8,127 bases of DNA, taken from Bacillota bacterium. GTDB lineage: Bacteria > Bacillota > Clostridia > DSM-8532. The DNA lies in contig JAEYPI010000164.1 of assembly GCA_023410885.1 (NCBI GenBank), positions 1 through 8,127 of the forward strand, given 5' to 3'. The notes beneath the pieces are model-generated. The model searched no databases and had not been told where the DNA came from. It worked only from the letters and a program-made list of their open reading frames with translations. Positions 1-7,500 of the stretch are shown here, piece after piece. Numbering within the stretch: the stretch's first letter is position 1; each line of letters begins with the position of its first letter. Position numbers and translations under genes: made by a program.

Positions 1-17
1 TTATTTTTCTTTATCGA

Positions 18-989
18 TTATTTTACTTTGTCTAAATGATGGCAAGCAGCAAAATGTCCCGACGAGATTTCCTTAAACTCCGGTTCTTTTTGGGCGCAGA
101 GCTCGGTTGCATATTGACAGCGTGTTCTGAACCGACAGCCGCTAGGCGGATTAACAGGGCTTGGCACATCGCCACCTAAAACAATACGCTTATTGCTTCT
201 GCTTTGTGTCGGGTCAGCAATGGGAATAGCAGAGATCAGTGATCGGGTATAGGGGTGAGCACTGTGGAATATTAATTCATTGTTATCTGCAAGCTCCACC
301 AGCTTACCAAGGTACATAACACCAATCCGATGACTGATATGTTTGACAACGCTCAGATCATGGGCGATGAAAAGGTACGTCAGCCCCATGGTTTCCTGCA
401 AGTCCTCGAACATATTGACAACCTGAGCTTGTATTGACACGTCAAGAGCAGAAATAGGCTCATCACATACAATAAATTCAGGATTAACCGCAAGGGCTCT
501 GGCAATTCCTACTCGTTGACGCTGCCCACCGGAGAATTCATGGGGGTAGCGATTGGCGTGCTCGCTGTTTAGTCCGACACGTTCGAGCATACTGATAATG
601 ATATCCCGTCTATCCTTTTTGGAGGACGCAAGCTTATGAATATCGATGGCCTCGCCTACAATATCACCGACGGTCATACGAGGGTCAAGGCTCGCATAGG
701 GATCCTGGAAGACGATCTGCATCTTGCGTCTGTAAGGGAGCATATTGACTTTTGTAATATCTAAGCCGTCATAAATTATTTTTCCTGCGGTTGGTTCATG
801 AAGACGCAGAATGGTTCGGCCCATTGTGGTTTTTCCGCATCCGCTTTCTCCAACAAGACCTAGGGTTTCACCTTTATTTATGAACAAACTTACATCATCC
901 ACAGCTTTTACATAAAGGGGCTTAAATAGGCTTCCTCCTACATGGAAATACTGCTTTAGATTCTGAACCTCTAATAGCTTCTTACTCAC
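18..989 (-). CDS. oppF: Peptide ABC transporter ATP-binding protein, OppF type
   Basis: One of the two cytoplasmic ATPases that power a peptide importer (Opp/Dpp family); it pairs with the OppD-like protein encoded just upstream. The 323-residue product is of normal family length. Visible motifs are Walker A GESGCGKT (47-54), Q-loop Gln95, ABC signature FSGGQRQR (152-159), Walker B FIVCDEP (172-178) and H-loop His210. The C-terminal peptide-transporter extension (about 235-323) has Cys285, Cys291, Cys298 and Cys316, the spacing that in this family can carry a [4Fe-4S] cluster. The N-terminal LKQYF stretch and the GCGKTT Walker A favour OppF over OppD. The start is GTG (987-989), overlapping the oppD stop as GTGA, with an AGGGGGG ribosome site 9 nt upstream, so translation is probably coupled to oppD. 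It is the last operon gene visible. The family call is firm; the substrate (oligo- or dipeptide) cannot be fixed from sequence. Confidence 0.95.
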   Translation of the reverse strand: MSKKLLEVQNLKQYFHVGGSLFKPLYVKAVDDVSLFINKGETLGLVGESGCGKTTMGRTILRLHEPTAGKIIYDGLDITKVNMLPYRRKMQIVFQDPYASLDPRMTVGDIVGEAIDIHKLASSKKDRRDIIISMLERVGLNSEHANRYPHEFSGGQRQRVGIARALAVNPEFIVCDEPISALDVSIQAQVVNMFEDLQETMGLTYLFIAHDLSVVKHISHRIGVMYLGKLVELADNNELIFHSAHPYTRSLISAIPIADPTQSRSNKRIVLGGDVPSPVNPPSGCRFRTRCQYATELCAQKEPEFKEISSGHFAACHHLDKVK

Positions 990-1987
990 TTAGCTGCACC
1001 CCCCTGCTCAAACTCTTTTTTCTGCAGCAACCAGCAGGCGCTGTAGTGATCATCTTTAATGGTCGTATATTCAGGCATTTTTCTAAGACAAATTTTCATG
1101 CAGCTCTCACAGCGGGGAGCAAAAGGACAGCCCGCCGGTGGATTTAGCATGTCGACAGGTGTGCCTTCAATGGGCACGAGTTTCTTGTGTTCCTTTTCTG
1201 TCAACTTAGGAATACTGCGGAGAAGGCCCTTTGTGTACTCATGCTGGGGGTTGTAGAAAATTTCATCAACTGAGCCATATTCCACAATTTTACCCGCATA
1301 CATAACGGCAATCTTTTGGCACATATTAGCAACGATACCAAGATCGTGGGTAATCATAATAATAGACATTCCAATTTTATTTTTAAGCTCGATCATCAAC
1401 TCAAGAATTTGAGCCTGGATGGTAACATCCAAGGCCGTTGTGGGCTCGTCTGCTATCAACAGCTTCGGTTCGCAAGCCAAAGCGATAGCAATCATAACTC
1501 TCTGGCGCATACCACCCGACAGCTCGTGGGGATATTGCTTGAGTCTCTTCGCCGGTTCATTAATTCCAACAAGGCTTAAAAGCTCCACAGCACGCTCATT
1601 GGCTTCCTTTCGATTTTTGCCGGTGTGGAGCATGATAACTTCACGGATTTGATTGCCTATGGTGAAAACCGGGTTAAGGCTTGTCATAGGGTCCTGGAAA
1701 ATGATGCTGACTTCATTGCCGCGAATTTTTCGCATATCTTTCTCAGACATCTCGTTAATACGATGGCCATTGAAATCAATGGTTCCACCAATAATCTTGC
1801 CTGCGCGGTCTGTAAGTCCCATTAGCGAGTAAGCAGTAACACTCTTTCCGCTACCGCTCTCACCTACTATACCAAGGACATCCCCTTCATTCATTTTTAT
1901 AGATACATCATTAAGCGCCTTTACCTCGCCAGCCGGGGTGAAGAAAGACAGGCGCTCATTTTGGATATTCAATAACATTTCGCTCAT
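986..1987 (-). CDS. oppD: Peptide ABC transporter ATP-binding protein, OppD type
   Basis: Second ATPase of the peptide importer, expected to form a heterodimer with the OppF-like protein on the cytoplasmic face of the OppB/OppC channel. From the chosen start it has 333 residues: Walker A GESGSGKS (42-49), Q-loop Gln98, signature LSGGMRQR (156-163), Walker B LLIADEPT (176-183), H-loop His214. The C-terminal oligopeptide-transporter domain has Cys287, Cys293, Cys300 and Cys318, the usual four-cysteine [4Fe-4S] set of this family, plus an extra Cys296. I chose ATG at 1985-1987 because a GAGGTG ribosome site lies 6 nt upstream. An in-frame GTG at 1994-1996 would add three residues (MLN) but sits inside that ribosome site, so it is unlikely. 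The start is 10 nt after the oppC stop and the stop overlaps the oppF start by 4 nt. The function call is firm; substrate specificity is not determined. Confidence 0.94.
   Translation of the reverse strand: MSEMLLNIQNERLSFFTPAGEVKALNDVSIKMNEGDVLGIVGESGSGKSVTAYSLMGLTDRAGKIIGGTIDFNGHRINEMSEKDMRKIRGNEVSIIFQDPMTSLNPVFTIGNQIREVIMLHTGKNRKEANERAVELLSLVGINEPAKRLKQYPHELSGGMRQRVMIAIALACEPKLLIADEPTTALDVTIQAQILELMIELKNKIGMSIIMITHDLGIVANMCQKIAVMYAGKIVEYGSVDEIFYNPQHEYTKGLLRSIPKLTEKEHKKLVPIEGTPVDMLNPPAGCPFAPRCESCMKICLRKMPEYTTIKDDHYSACWLLQKKEFEQGGAAK
999..1005 (-). promoter_or_regulatory. Ribosome binding site of oppF (supports a GTG start)
   Basis: On the minus strand AGGGGGG lies inside the last codons of oppD, 9 nt before GTG at 987-989. 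No ATG is equally well placed, so this site supports the GTG start and the 4-nt GTGA overlap with the oppD stop. Confidence 0.7.
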
Positions 1988-1993
1988 ATTAAG

Positions 1994-1999
1994 CACCTC
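1994..1999 (-). promoter_or_regulatory. Ribosome binding site of oppD (decides the start)
   Basis: Minus-strand GAGGTG ends 6 nt before the ATG at 1985-1987. The GTG of an alternative longer start forms part of this site, and a further ATG at 1976-1978 would be 15 nt away. The middle ATG is therefore the best start. The site overlaps the TGA stop of oppC. Confidence 0.7.
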
Positions 2000-3047
2000 A
2001 TTTCTTTAGCTTGGGGTCGAAGGCATCACGTAATCCGTCACCAAACAGATTAAATGACAGGATAATAAGGCTGATCATAAGGGCCGGTGCCAAAAGTCTG
2101 TAAGGGTAGGAGTAGATACCGTCAATGGCTATAGCCGCCATGGAACCTAAGCTGGGCATAGGTGCGGCAACACCGATACCAATAAAACTCAAAAAGCTTT
2201 CAGTGAAAATAGCCGCAGGGATTTGCAAGGTTGTTGTTACAATAAGGGTTCCCATAACATTTGTCAGAAGATGCTTTCTAATAATCCTGGCATGACTTGC
2301 ACCCAAAGCTCTTGCAGCCGTTACATATTCCTGCTCTTTCAGGGTTAGAATCTGGCTTCTGACAATACGAGCCATTCCTACCCAGTAAAGCAGGGTGAAA
2401 ACAATAAAGATACTGATGAGTCCGACACCTATCGTATTAATCCAAGCGAATCCTGGAACAGTGTTAGCAAGATCCTCTAGCGGGTATTTTAGTGTAACCA
2501 TCAAAAGAATGATAACCAAAATATCGGGAATGGTATAGATGATATCTACGATTCGCATCATCACCATATCAACTCTGCCCCCGAAATAACCGGCTACGGT
2601 ACCATACAAAGAGCCGATCACAAGGACAAGGGCACTGGCGACCAAACCGACCAATAGGGAGATTCGGCTCCCCATCATAAGACGTATCATGGTGTCACGT
2701 CCCAAGGAATCAGTACCCAGGATGTGGGGGAATACCTTGCCACCGTTTGCAATTTCAGCCAATTCTTTCTCAGAATATTGCATGGGTGCGAGATTCTCGC
2801 TACCACGAATTTGCTGCTCATAGGAATAAGGGTAAAATCCCGGTAATATAAAGGCAAAAATACAGACTAGAATAATAATAACCAAACTCACCATGGCGAT
2901 TTTATTTTTTGTGAGTCGTCTGATACCGTCACGTAAAAAGCTAACGCTTTCCCGCATAACAACAAGACTTTGCTTCTCATCCTTATCGGCCGGAAGGAAA
3001 TCTGACACGTCTAGTTGAAAGCTAGGCATTTTTTTAATTTCTTTCAT
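1998..3047 (-). CDS. oppC: Peptide ABC transporter permease, OppC type
   Basis: Integral membrane half of the peptide translocation channel, partner of the OppB-like permease. The 349-residue product has a long cytoplasmic N-terminus (1-48), a first membrane helix at about 50-70, an external loop of about 40 residues, then the family motif HILGTDSLGRD (108-118). Further helices follow at about 128-155, 168-185, 205-225, 265-290 and 318-336. The EAA loop that docks on the ATPases is at about 240-262 (EYVTAARALGA then ARIIRKH). The hallmark FTESFLSFIGIGV (281-293) and C-terminal FNLFGDGLRDAFDP (332-345) identify the DppC/OppC family. The ATG at 3045-3047 has an AAGGA ribosome site 9 nt upstream that abuts the oppB stop, and its TGA stop overlaps the oppD ribosome site. 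Nothing looks broken; all key motifs are present. Confidence 0.94.
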   Translation of the reverse strand: MKEIKKMPSFQLDVSDFLPADKDEKQSLVVMRESVSFLRDGIRRLTKNKIAMVSLVIIILVCIFAFILPGFYPYSYEQQIRGSENLAPMQYSEKELAEIANGGKVFPHILGTDSLGRDTMIRLMMGSRISLLVGLVASALVLVIGSLYGTVAGYFGGRVDMVMMRIVDIIYTIPDILVIILLMVTLKYPLEDLANTVPGFAWINTIGVGLISIFIVFTLLYWVGMARIVRSQILTLKEQEYVTAARALGASHARIIRKHLLTNVMGTLIVTTTLQIPAAIFTESFLSFIGIGVAAPMPSLGSMAAIAIDGIYSYPYRLLAPALMISLIILSFNLFGDGLRDAFDPKLKK

Positions 3048-3056
3048 GTCGCAACA

Positions 3057-3061
3057 TCCTT
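3057..3061 (-). promoter_or_regulatory. Ribosome binding site of oppC
   Basis: Minus-strand AAGGA, preceded by another AGG, lies 9 nt before the ATG of oppC and directly follows the TAG stop of oppB. Ribosomes finishing oppB could re-initiate here. Confidence 0.7.
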
Positions 3062-3062
3062 C

Positions 3063-3980
3063 CTACTTAAGCTTGATTCTTGGGTCTATAATTTTGTAAG
3101 CGATATCAACCAGAAGATTCATGGAAATAACCAGTGTTGCAAGGAATATGGTCGTACCCATGATCATGGTGTAATCGCGGCTTGTTATGGAGCTTATGAA
3201 TTCATTGCCGATCCCGGGAATTGTGAAAATACTCTCAACAACAAAGCTGCCCGTTAGCGTATAGGCCAATAGAGGACCAAGATAGGTGACAACTGGGAGT
3301 ATTGCATTTCTCAGAGCATGCTTAAACAACATCCAGAACTGGGATAATCCCTTTGCTCTTGCGGTGCGCATATAGTCCTGACCCAGGACTTCGAGCATAC
3401 TTGAACGCATAAGACGAGAGATATAAGCCGTTGGGTAAAAAGATAATGCCATGACCGGCATGATATAATGACGCCACGTCGTCAAGCCATATGTCGGTAG
3501 AAGATTAAGACCGACGCTAAATATGACCATTAGCAGCGTACCAACCACAAAGCCCGGTATGGCAATACCGCATGTGGCGACGACTATGATTAAGTTATCC
3601 AACCATTTTCCACGATTTAAAGCTGCAATACAGCCAAGGGGCACACCGATGCATACAGCAACGAGAATTGCTATGCCACCTACCTTTGCTGAGACTTTAA
3701 ATCCTCGTGCAATAATTTGATTGACGGTTTGTCCTCTTTTTTTAATTGAGGGACCCAAATCCCCTTTTACCGCCTTCAGCATGTAATTCTTGTATTGAAC
3801 GAGCTTTGGCTGATCAAGGCCATATTTGGCATTTAGAGATTCAAGAGTGGCCGCCGTAGGTGTTTTTTCTGATAAGAAAGGTCCACCGGGAACCAGATAC
3901 ATAATGAAAAAGGTTATAGTTGCCACAATCCATAGGGTAAACATAGATAATAGCACCCGTTTAGATATGTACTTCAGCAT
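3063..3980 (-). CDS. oppB: Peptide ABC transporter permease, OppB type
   Basis: First gene of the operon and the other membrane half of the peptide channel. The 305-residue product starts with a typical DppB/OppB membrane anchor (about 9-31, ending MYLVPGGPF). The external region 32-95 includes the family's KYGLDQP-like and GDLGPS segments. Core helices lie at about 100-121, 130-157, 172-186, 228-248 and 275-297. The EAA loop is at about 203-230 (YMRTARAKGLS through HALRNAILP). The conserved FVVESIFTIPGIG (246-258) and C-terminal DPRIKLK complete the family signature. The ATG at 3978-3980 has a strong AAGGAG ribosome site 11 nt upstream. The TAG stop is 15 nt before the oppC start. It is preceded by a long leader with two promoter candidates, so this is where operon transcription most likely begins. 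Confidence 0.94.
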   Translation of the reverse strand: MLKYISKRVLLSMFTLWIVATITFFIMYLVPGGPFLSEKTPTAATLESLNAKYGLDQPKLVQYKNYMLKAVKGDLGPSIKKRGQTVNQIIARGFKVSAKVGGIAILVAVCIGVPLGCIAALNRGKWLDNLIIVVATCGIAIPGFVVGTLLMVIFSVGLNLLPTYGLTTWRHYIMPVMALSFYPTAYISRLMRSSMLEVLGQDYMRTARAKGLSQFWMLFKHALRNAILPVVTYLGPLLAYTLTGSFVVESIFTIPGIGNEFISSITSRDYTMIMGTTIFLATLVISMNLLVDIAYKIIDPRIKLK

Positions 3981-3991
3981 TCAGAATATCA

Positions 3992-3997
3992 CTCCTT
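3992..3997 (-). promoter_or_regulatory. Ribosome binding site of oppB
   Basis: Minus-strand AAGGAG, a near-consensus Shine-Dalgarno sequence, lies 11 nt before the ATG of oppB. A small perfect hairpin (GTCTT, loop TGG, AAGAC on the minus strand; 4003-4015) sits immediately upstream of it. Confidence 0.75.
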
Positions 3998-4061
3998 ACT
4001 TGGTCTTCCAAAGACACGTTATTTAAGAGACTCTTCGCTTATTGAAAGCCCACAACAAAAT

Positions 4062-4077
4062 AAGCCTGTCTTGGCTT
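4062..4077 (-). other. Small hairpin in the opp leader
   Basis: Minus-strand AAGCC, a 6-nt loop, then GGCTT forms a perfect 5-bp stem, followed by TATTTTGTTG, a broken U-rich tract. It resembles a weak terminator or attenuator but is short, and no competing antiterminator is obvious. It may be chance. Confidence 0.2.
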
Positions 4078-4109
4078 GTTTACATTTTGCAATTCAGGGT
4101 GATTTACCG

Positions 4110-4137
4110 ATCAAATAGCTTACAGATATTATGTCAA
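4110..4137 (-). promoter_or_regulatory. Candidate proximal promoter of the opp operon
   Basis: On the minus strand a perfect TTGACA (4137-4132) is followed after 16 nt by TTTGAT (4115-4110), which matches the -10 consensus at four of six positions. Transcription would begin near 4103 and leave a leader of about 120 nt before oppB. It is an alternative or an addition to the distal candidate. Confidence 0.35.
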
Positions 4138-4235
4138 GCATTCTAGGTGTTTTATGTCCTGAAAGCGCATGTCAACACAGTTGTCTAATGATAGGGAAAA
4201 CAAATAAATAGACCTATTCATTATCCACTTGAACT

Positions 4236-4264
4236 ATTATAATAGCTATCTTGCAATAAAGCAA
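4236..4264 (-). promoter_or_regulatory. Candidate distal promoter of the opp operon
   Basis: On the minus strand TTGCTT (4264-4259) is separated by 17 nt from a perfect TATAAT (4241-4236). The -10 is consensus; the -35 matches only its first three bases well. Transcription would begin near 4229 and give a leader of about 250 nt. The -10 lies inside the 12-bp palindrome CTATTATAATAG (4234-4245), and the -35 overlaps a short inverted repeat CTTGC/GCAAG (4250-4265), either of which could be a regulator site. This is inferred from sequence only. Confidence 0.45.
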
Positions 4265-4290
4265 GAAAAGAGCAATAAAACGTAAAATAT

Positions 4291-4310
4291 ACTAAGGTAA
4301 ACTAAGGTAA
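4291..4310. repeat. Tandem duplication of a 10-bp unit (actaaggtaa x2)
   Basis: Two exact back-to-back copies of ACTAAGGTAA (TTACCTTAGT on the minus strand). The period is close to one helical turn, so both copies would face the same side of the DNA. They lie about 27 bp upstream of the distal -35 candidate, a place where an activator or repressor dimer could bind. The repeat is certain; the role is not. Confidence 0.6.
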
Positions 4311-4318
4311 TATCAATT

Positions 4319-4366
4319 AAGGGGTAACTTCTATGAAGCATGGTATAGTCATAGAAGTTACCCCTT
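4319..4366 (-). terminator. Rho-independent terminator of the surface-protein gene
   Basis: A perfect 18-bp inverted repeat (arms 4319-4336 and 4349-4366, core GGGGTAACTTCTATGA) with a 12-nt loop starts 12 bases after the stop codon at 4379. On the minus strand the stem is preceded by A-rich sequence and followed by a T-rich but interrupted tract (TTAATTGATATT). The stem is unusually long and fully matched. The plus-strand side also ends in TTTAAAT, so the hairpin could act in both directions, although no plus-strand gene is seen. Confidence 0.8.
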
Positions 4367-4378
4367 TAAATCAATTAT

Positions 4379-4513
4379 TTACAGCTGTTCTTTTTTCTTC
4401 CTGCGGCCGATGGTAACAATCACGCCGATAGTGGTCAGGGAGAGGCTCATGACCATCATATCCAAGAGCCGGGATGATTTCATGGGATCGGCCATAGTAC
4501 CGGTCTGAGGCAG
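4379..4513 (-). other. C-terminal cell-wall sorting signal (LPQTG)
   Basis: LPQTG (codons 4513-4499) is followed by a short polar stretch, a hydrophobic helix of about 21 residues (LLDMMVMSLSLTTIGVIVTIG) and the basic tail RRKKKEQL. This is the complete three-part sorting signal. A sortase would cut between Thr and Gly and link the protein to peptidoglycan. No sortase gene is in the window, so a housekeeping enzyme elsewhere is expected. Confidence 0.92.
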
Positions 4514-7500
4514 ATTACCCAGCGGTACCTCCTCCAGGATCTCTATTTGATCAGATGTGTCAGGTGCTCCGGGGGTAGGGACCCCACCTTGAGGTATCTC
4601 CGGATCTTCGATTTCAACCTCCGGCTCATCAGGCTCCTTATCAACACTGCGCCCGTAGGTGAAGGTGATGATGTTGTTATTGCCTTCAATAAGGGTAATG
4701 GTGTAGCCTGCATCCTCGTCAAAATCGGGGGAGGCGGCTGCATTCGTCAGTGTAAACAGGGGAGCTCCTTCTCCATCCTCCATCAAGTCGGGAATTCCTG
4801 TTGCCTTTAGTCCCGCATAGCTTTGAACGGGGTTCCCGCCATTCTCCACCTTTTCAACTGTGGTTTGGGTTCCGTCCCAATCGGTGGTGATGTAGATATG
4901 CTTGATGGTGTAGGAAGCCCTTACGCTATTGTCCTGCTCATAATAGAAGTCAACAGTTACATCCTCATCTAAGCTCTCCGCTCTGTAGGAGTCTCCACTC
5001 TGCTGTGGACCACCATTCACGGTGTAGAATTTAAGCGTGAAAGCATTATTGAGAGTATTGCTGCTTGCTGTCCAGGACTCGCCAATATACTTATAGGCTC
5101 CGGAGTCTTCAACATCCTGTGTTGATCCGACACCTACGCTGTTAATGGTTGTGTAGTGGTGATTGGATTTAACCGTAACCTTATCCAGCTCATTATACCT
5201 GGCGTAGGAAAAGACAAAATCATTGCCGCTGGCACCCAAGGTCTGGGTAGCAGACGGATTGCTTCCGTCAGCAGTAAAGCCGTCCGGTGCATCGCTCGGA
5301 GCGACCGGGAGAGTTACTTCCTGATTGACATAGCCGCTGTAGGAATCTGGGCCAAAAGTTTGGATGCCGGGTTCGTCATAATAGCTTGCAATACCGTTCT
5401 GTACCGTCATCTCATAGGTTTTGTAACGATAACCGACCGTGTAGGGGACCGGCTCCAGGTTACTGACCTCACGCACATAATTAATGACTATAGTGCTGTT
5501 TGTACCCTTTTGTAGTATTCTGCTCAATGAGGGTTCGCCAATAACGGTGTAAATAGTTCCGTTGTAGGCTGTTTTAAGCTCTGCATTAAAGGTGGAACCC
5601 GCCTTGAGATTATCGAAGGCTTCTGTCTCATAGAGGGTGGTAGTAACAGTTCCGGGCTCGTTATTAACGAGGGTTCGGGTGTGGGTCGTATAAACATGCT
5701 GCACCGTTATGGCTGCCTCATCACGGCTATCTTTAGGAGCTATATTCCTGTCATAGTAGAGCGTGATGCTATTGCCTCTTTCATTAAGGGAGAGAATGGT
5801 TAAAGGGTCCGATGCATCTTCGTTAAATGTAAAGCCCTCCTTGCTTACCTGTTCAGCATCAAAACGCTGACCCACATACAGATTATGCGTGCTTTCCTCA
5901 GGATAGCTCTTAACCACAGTCTCACCTTCGAGGGGTGTCAGGACGGTTCTTGTTTCATATCCGATTGCCTCATTTGTTTCACCATATACGGTATAGGTCT
6001 CCTCCATAACATCGCGGTAGATATGTGTCACAGTGACGCCTGTGGTGTTTGGTGCCAGAGTCTTGGCATAGTGTAGCTCAATTACCATATGATTGCCGGT
6101 AACGGTTCCGGAGGTCAACTTACCTGTATTGGTAGCATCGGGGCTGTATGCAATACCATCATAGGTGTTTTTCTGCTGGAGGTTATAGGCCGCCAGACTG
6201 TCACCCACGTGGGCGTCAATTGCATGATCAATAACAGTATTTTCAGTGAGCCTTGTCACAGGTGAGCCATTCTCATCTATACTCGTCTCTTTTAATGCAT
6301 AGTTGTGCTTGAGAGTGATTGTAGCCTTGGCGGGTTCATTTTGCTCATGAAGATCATAGTAAATTGTTATCGCATTCTGTCCTGCCGACAATGTCATGGT
6401 GGCTGTTGTACCATTGACCTTTAGAGATGAGTTTGAGCATTCTGTACGGATATAGGAATATCCGCTGTGATTGCTGTCAGCCGCCATATCGATTGTATAG
6501 CTGGTGTTGGCGCGTAGATCGCCTGCCTCAGCTGCAATTACCTCTGAAGGTTCACCCGCAACCTCTACATATTTACCATCAACAAGCTTCCATGCATAGG
6601 GGGTATAGACCTTTTTAACGATGACTGAGGCCGGATCCCGCTGGTCATTGGTATGGATGTAGTAGAAATTGATGATGTTCTCATTCTCGTTTTTTGAGAG
6701 GGTAATGGTCTTGCTATAAGCGTTATGGTCTTTGCCGTTGGTCTCAATCTTATCCAGGGTATAGCTTGTATTCCCGTGAGTTGGTCTTTCGTTACCGGAA
6801 TAGGAATAGGTGTCACCTGCATACAGACCTGTTTGTGTATCGGTGAATGCTGTGCTGCTCTCGGTTTTGTTGCCGTCCCTGTCAATATTAATATCCGTGT
6901 AGTAATGGTTTACAATAACAGAGGCCGGATCCGGATTGTAGTAAAGATTAAAGACTCTGTTGGCAGTAGAGACGATCTGATACGTACCTACATCGCCATG
7001 GTCAAAGCTATAATTTGGTATTTTTATAGCATCGCTGCTCAGCGTCACAGAATCCCAAAGCTTTGCCGTATCGCTATAGGAGCTATCATTTAAAACATAC
7101 TGCTTGCTTACTTTATCCAATGTCCAATAATTGACCGTATAGCTAACGGTTGGAAGCAAGCCCTTAACTCTTGGAACCTTGAAGCCTAGGGTGCGCAGGG
7201 TGGTAACCTTATCGGAGTTGGAGTTCACGCTACCATCATCATTGTATATGCGATTTCCTGCCTCGTCCAAAAGCTGGCCATTCTCGTTATAAAACGCATA
7301 GCTTAGCTCGGTATAGCCGTTGGTCAGGTAGTATTTGTCATTTCCGTTCTCTTTTTCCGCAAAGCTCGGATCGGAAGTATCCAGACGGACGCGATAAGTC
7401 AAGGTGTAGGTATATGTTTTATCATTATCAGGACCGGTAGTGGTGTGGGTTTCTCCATTAAGATTCCAATACAGCGTCTTGGTCTCTTTATTATAGTTCC

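Larger units (their letters stand above)
3981..4378. other. Intergenic control region between surface-protein gene and opp operon
   Basis: This stretch of 398 bases has no credible coding region in any frame. It is more AT-rich than the flanking genes. Going in the direction of transcription it holds the hairpin terminator of the surface-protein gene, a tandem 10-bp repeat, two candidate promoters, a 12-bp palindrome, and an opp leader with small hairpins before the oppB ribosome site. I looked for a T-box or a recognisable riboswitch core in the leader and did not see one. No transfer RNA or other RNA gene was recognised. Confidence 0.7.

Noticed and set aside
1994..1996. GTG as start of oppD
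   Set aside because: The codon is part of the GAGGTG ribosome site that is ideally spaced for the ATG at 1985-1987.
3981..4240. T-box or known riboswitch in the opp leader
   Set aside because: No T-box core sequence, strong terminator/antiterminator pair or recognisable aptamer core was found by eye.
4238..4243. Plus-strand TATAAT as a promoter for a divergent gene
   Set aside because: It is a by-product of the palindrome, its -35 match is poor, and no plus-strand gene follows.
5156..5515. Plus-strand open frame of 119 codons opposite the adhesin gene
   Set aside because: It lies wholly antisense to a long, well-supported coding frame, has no recognisable protein motif, and similar shadow frames occur along the entire gene.
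6565..6885. Minus-strand frame of 106 codons in another phase inside the adhesin
   Set aside because: Low-complexity Thr/Ile/Pro composition is what a shifted reading of the repeat region would give. No domain or independent start signal is seen.
4649..7153. CRISPR array or DNA-level satellite
   Set aside because: The repeats are visible at protein level only, are 75-101 codons long and divergent, and lie in one continuous reading frame.
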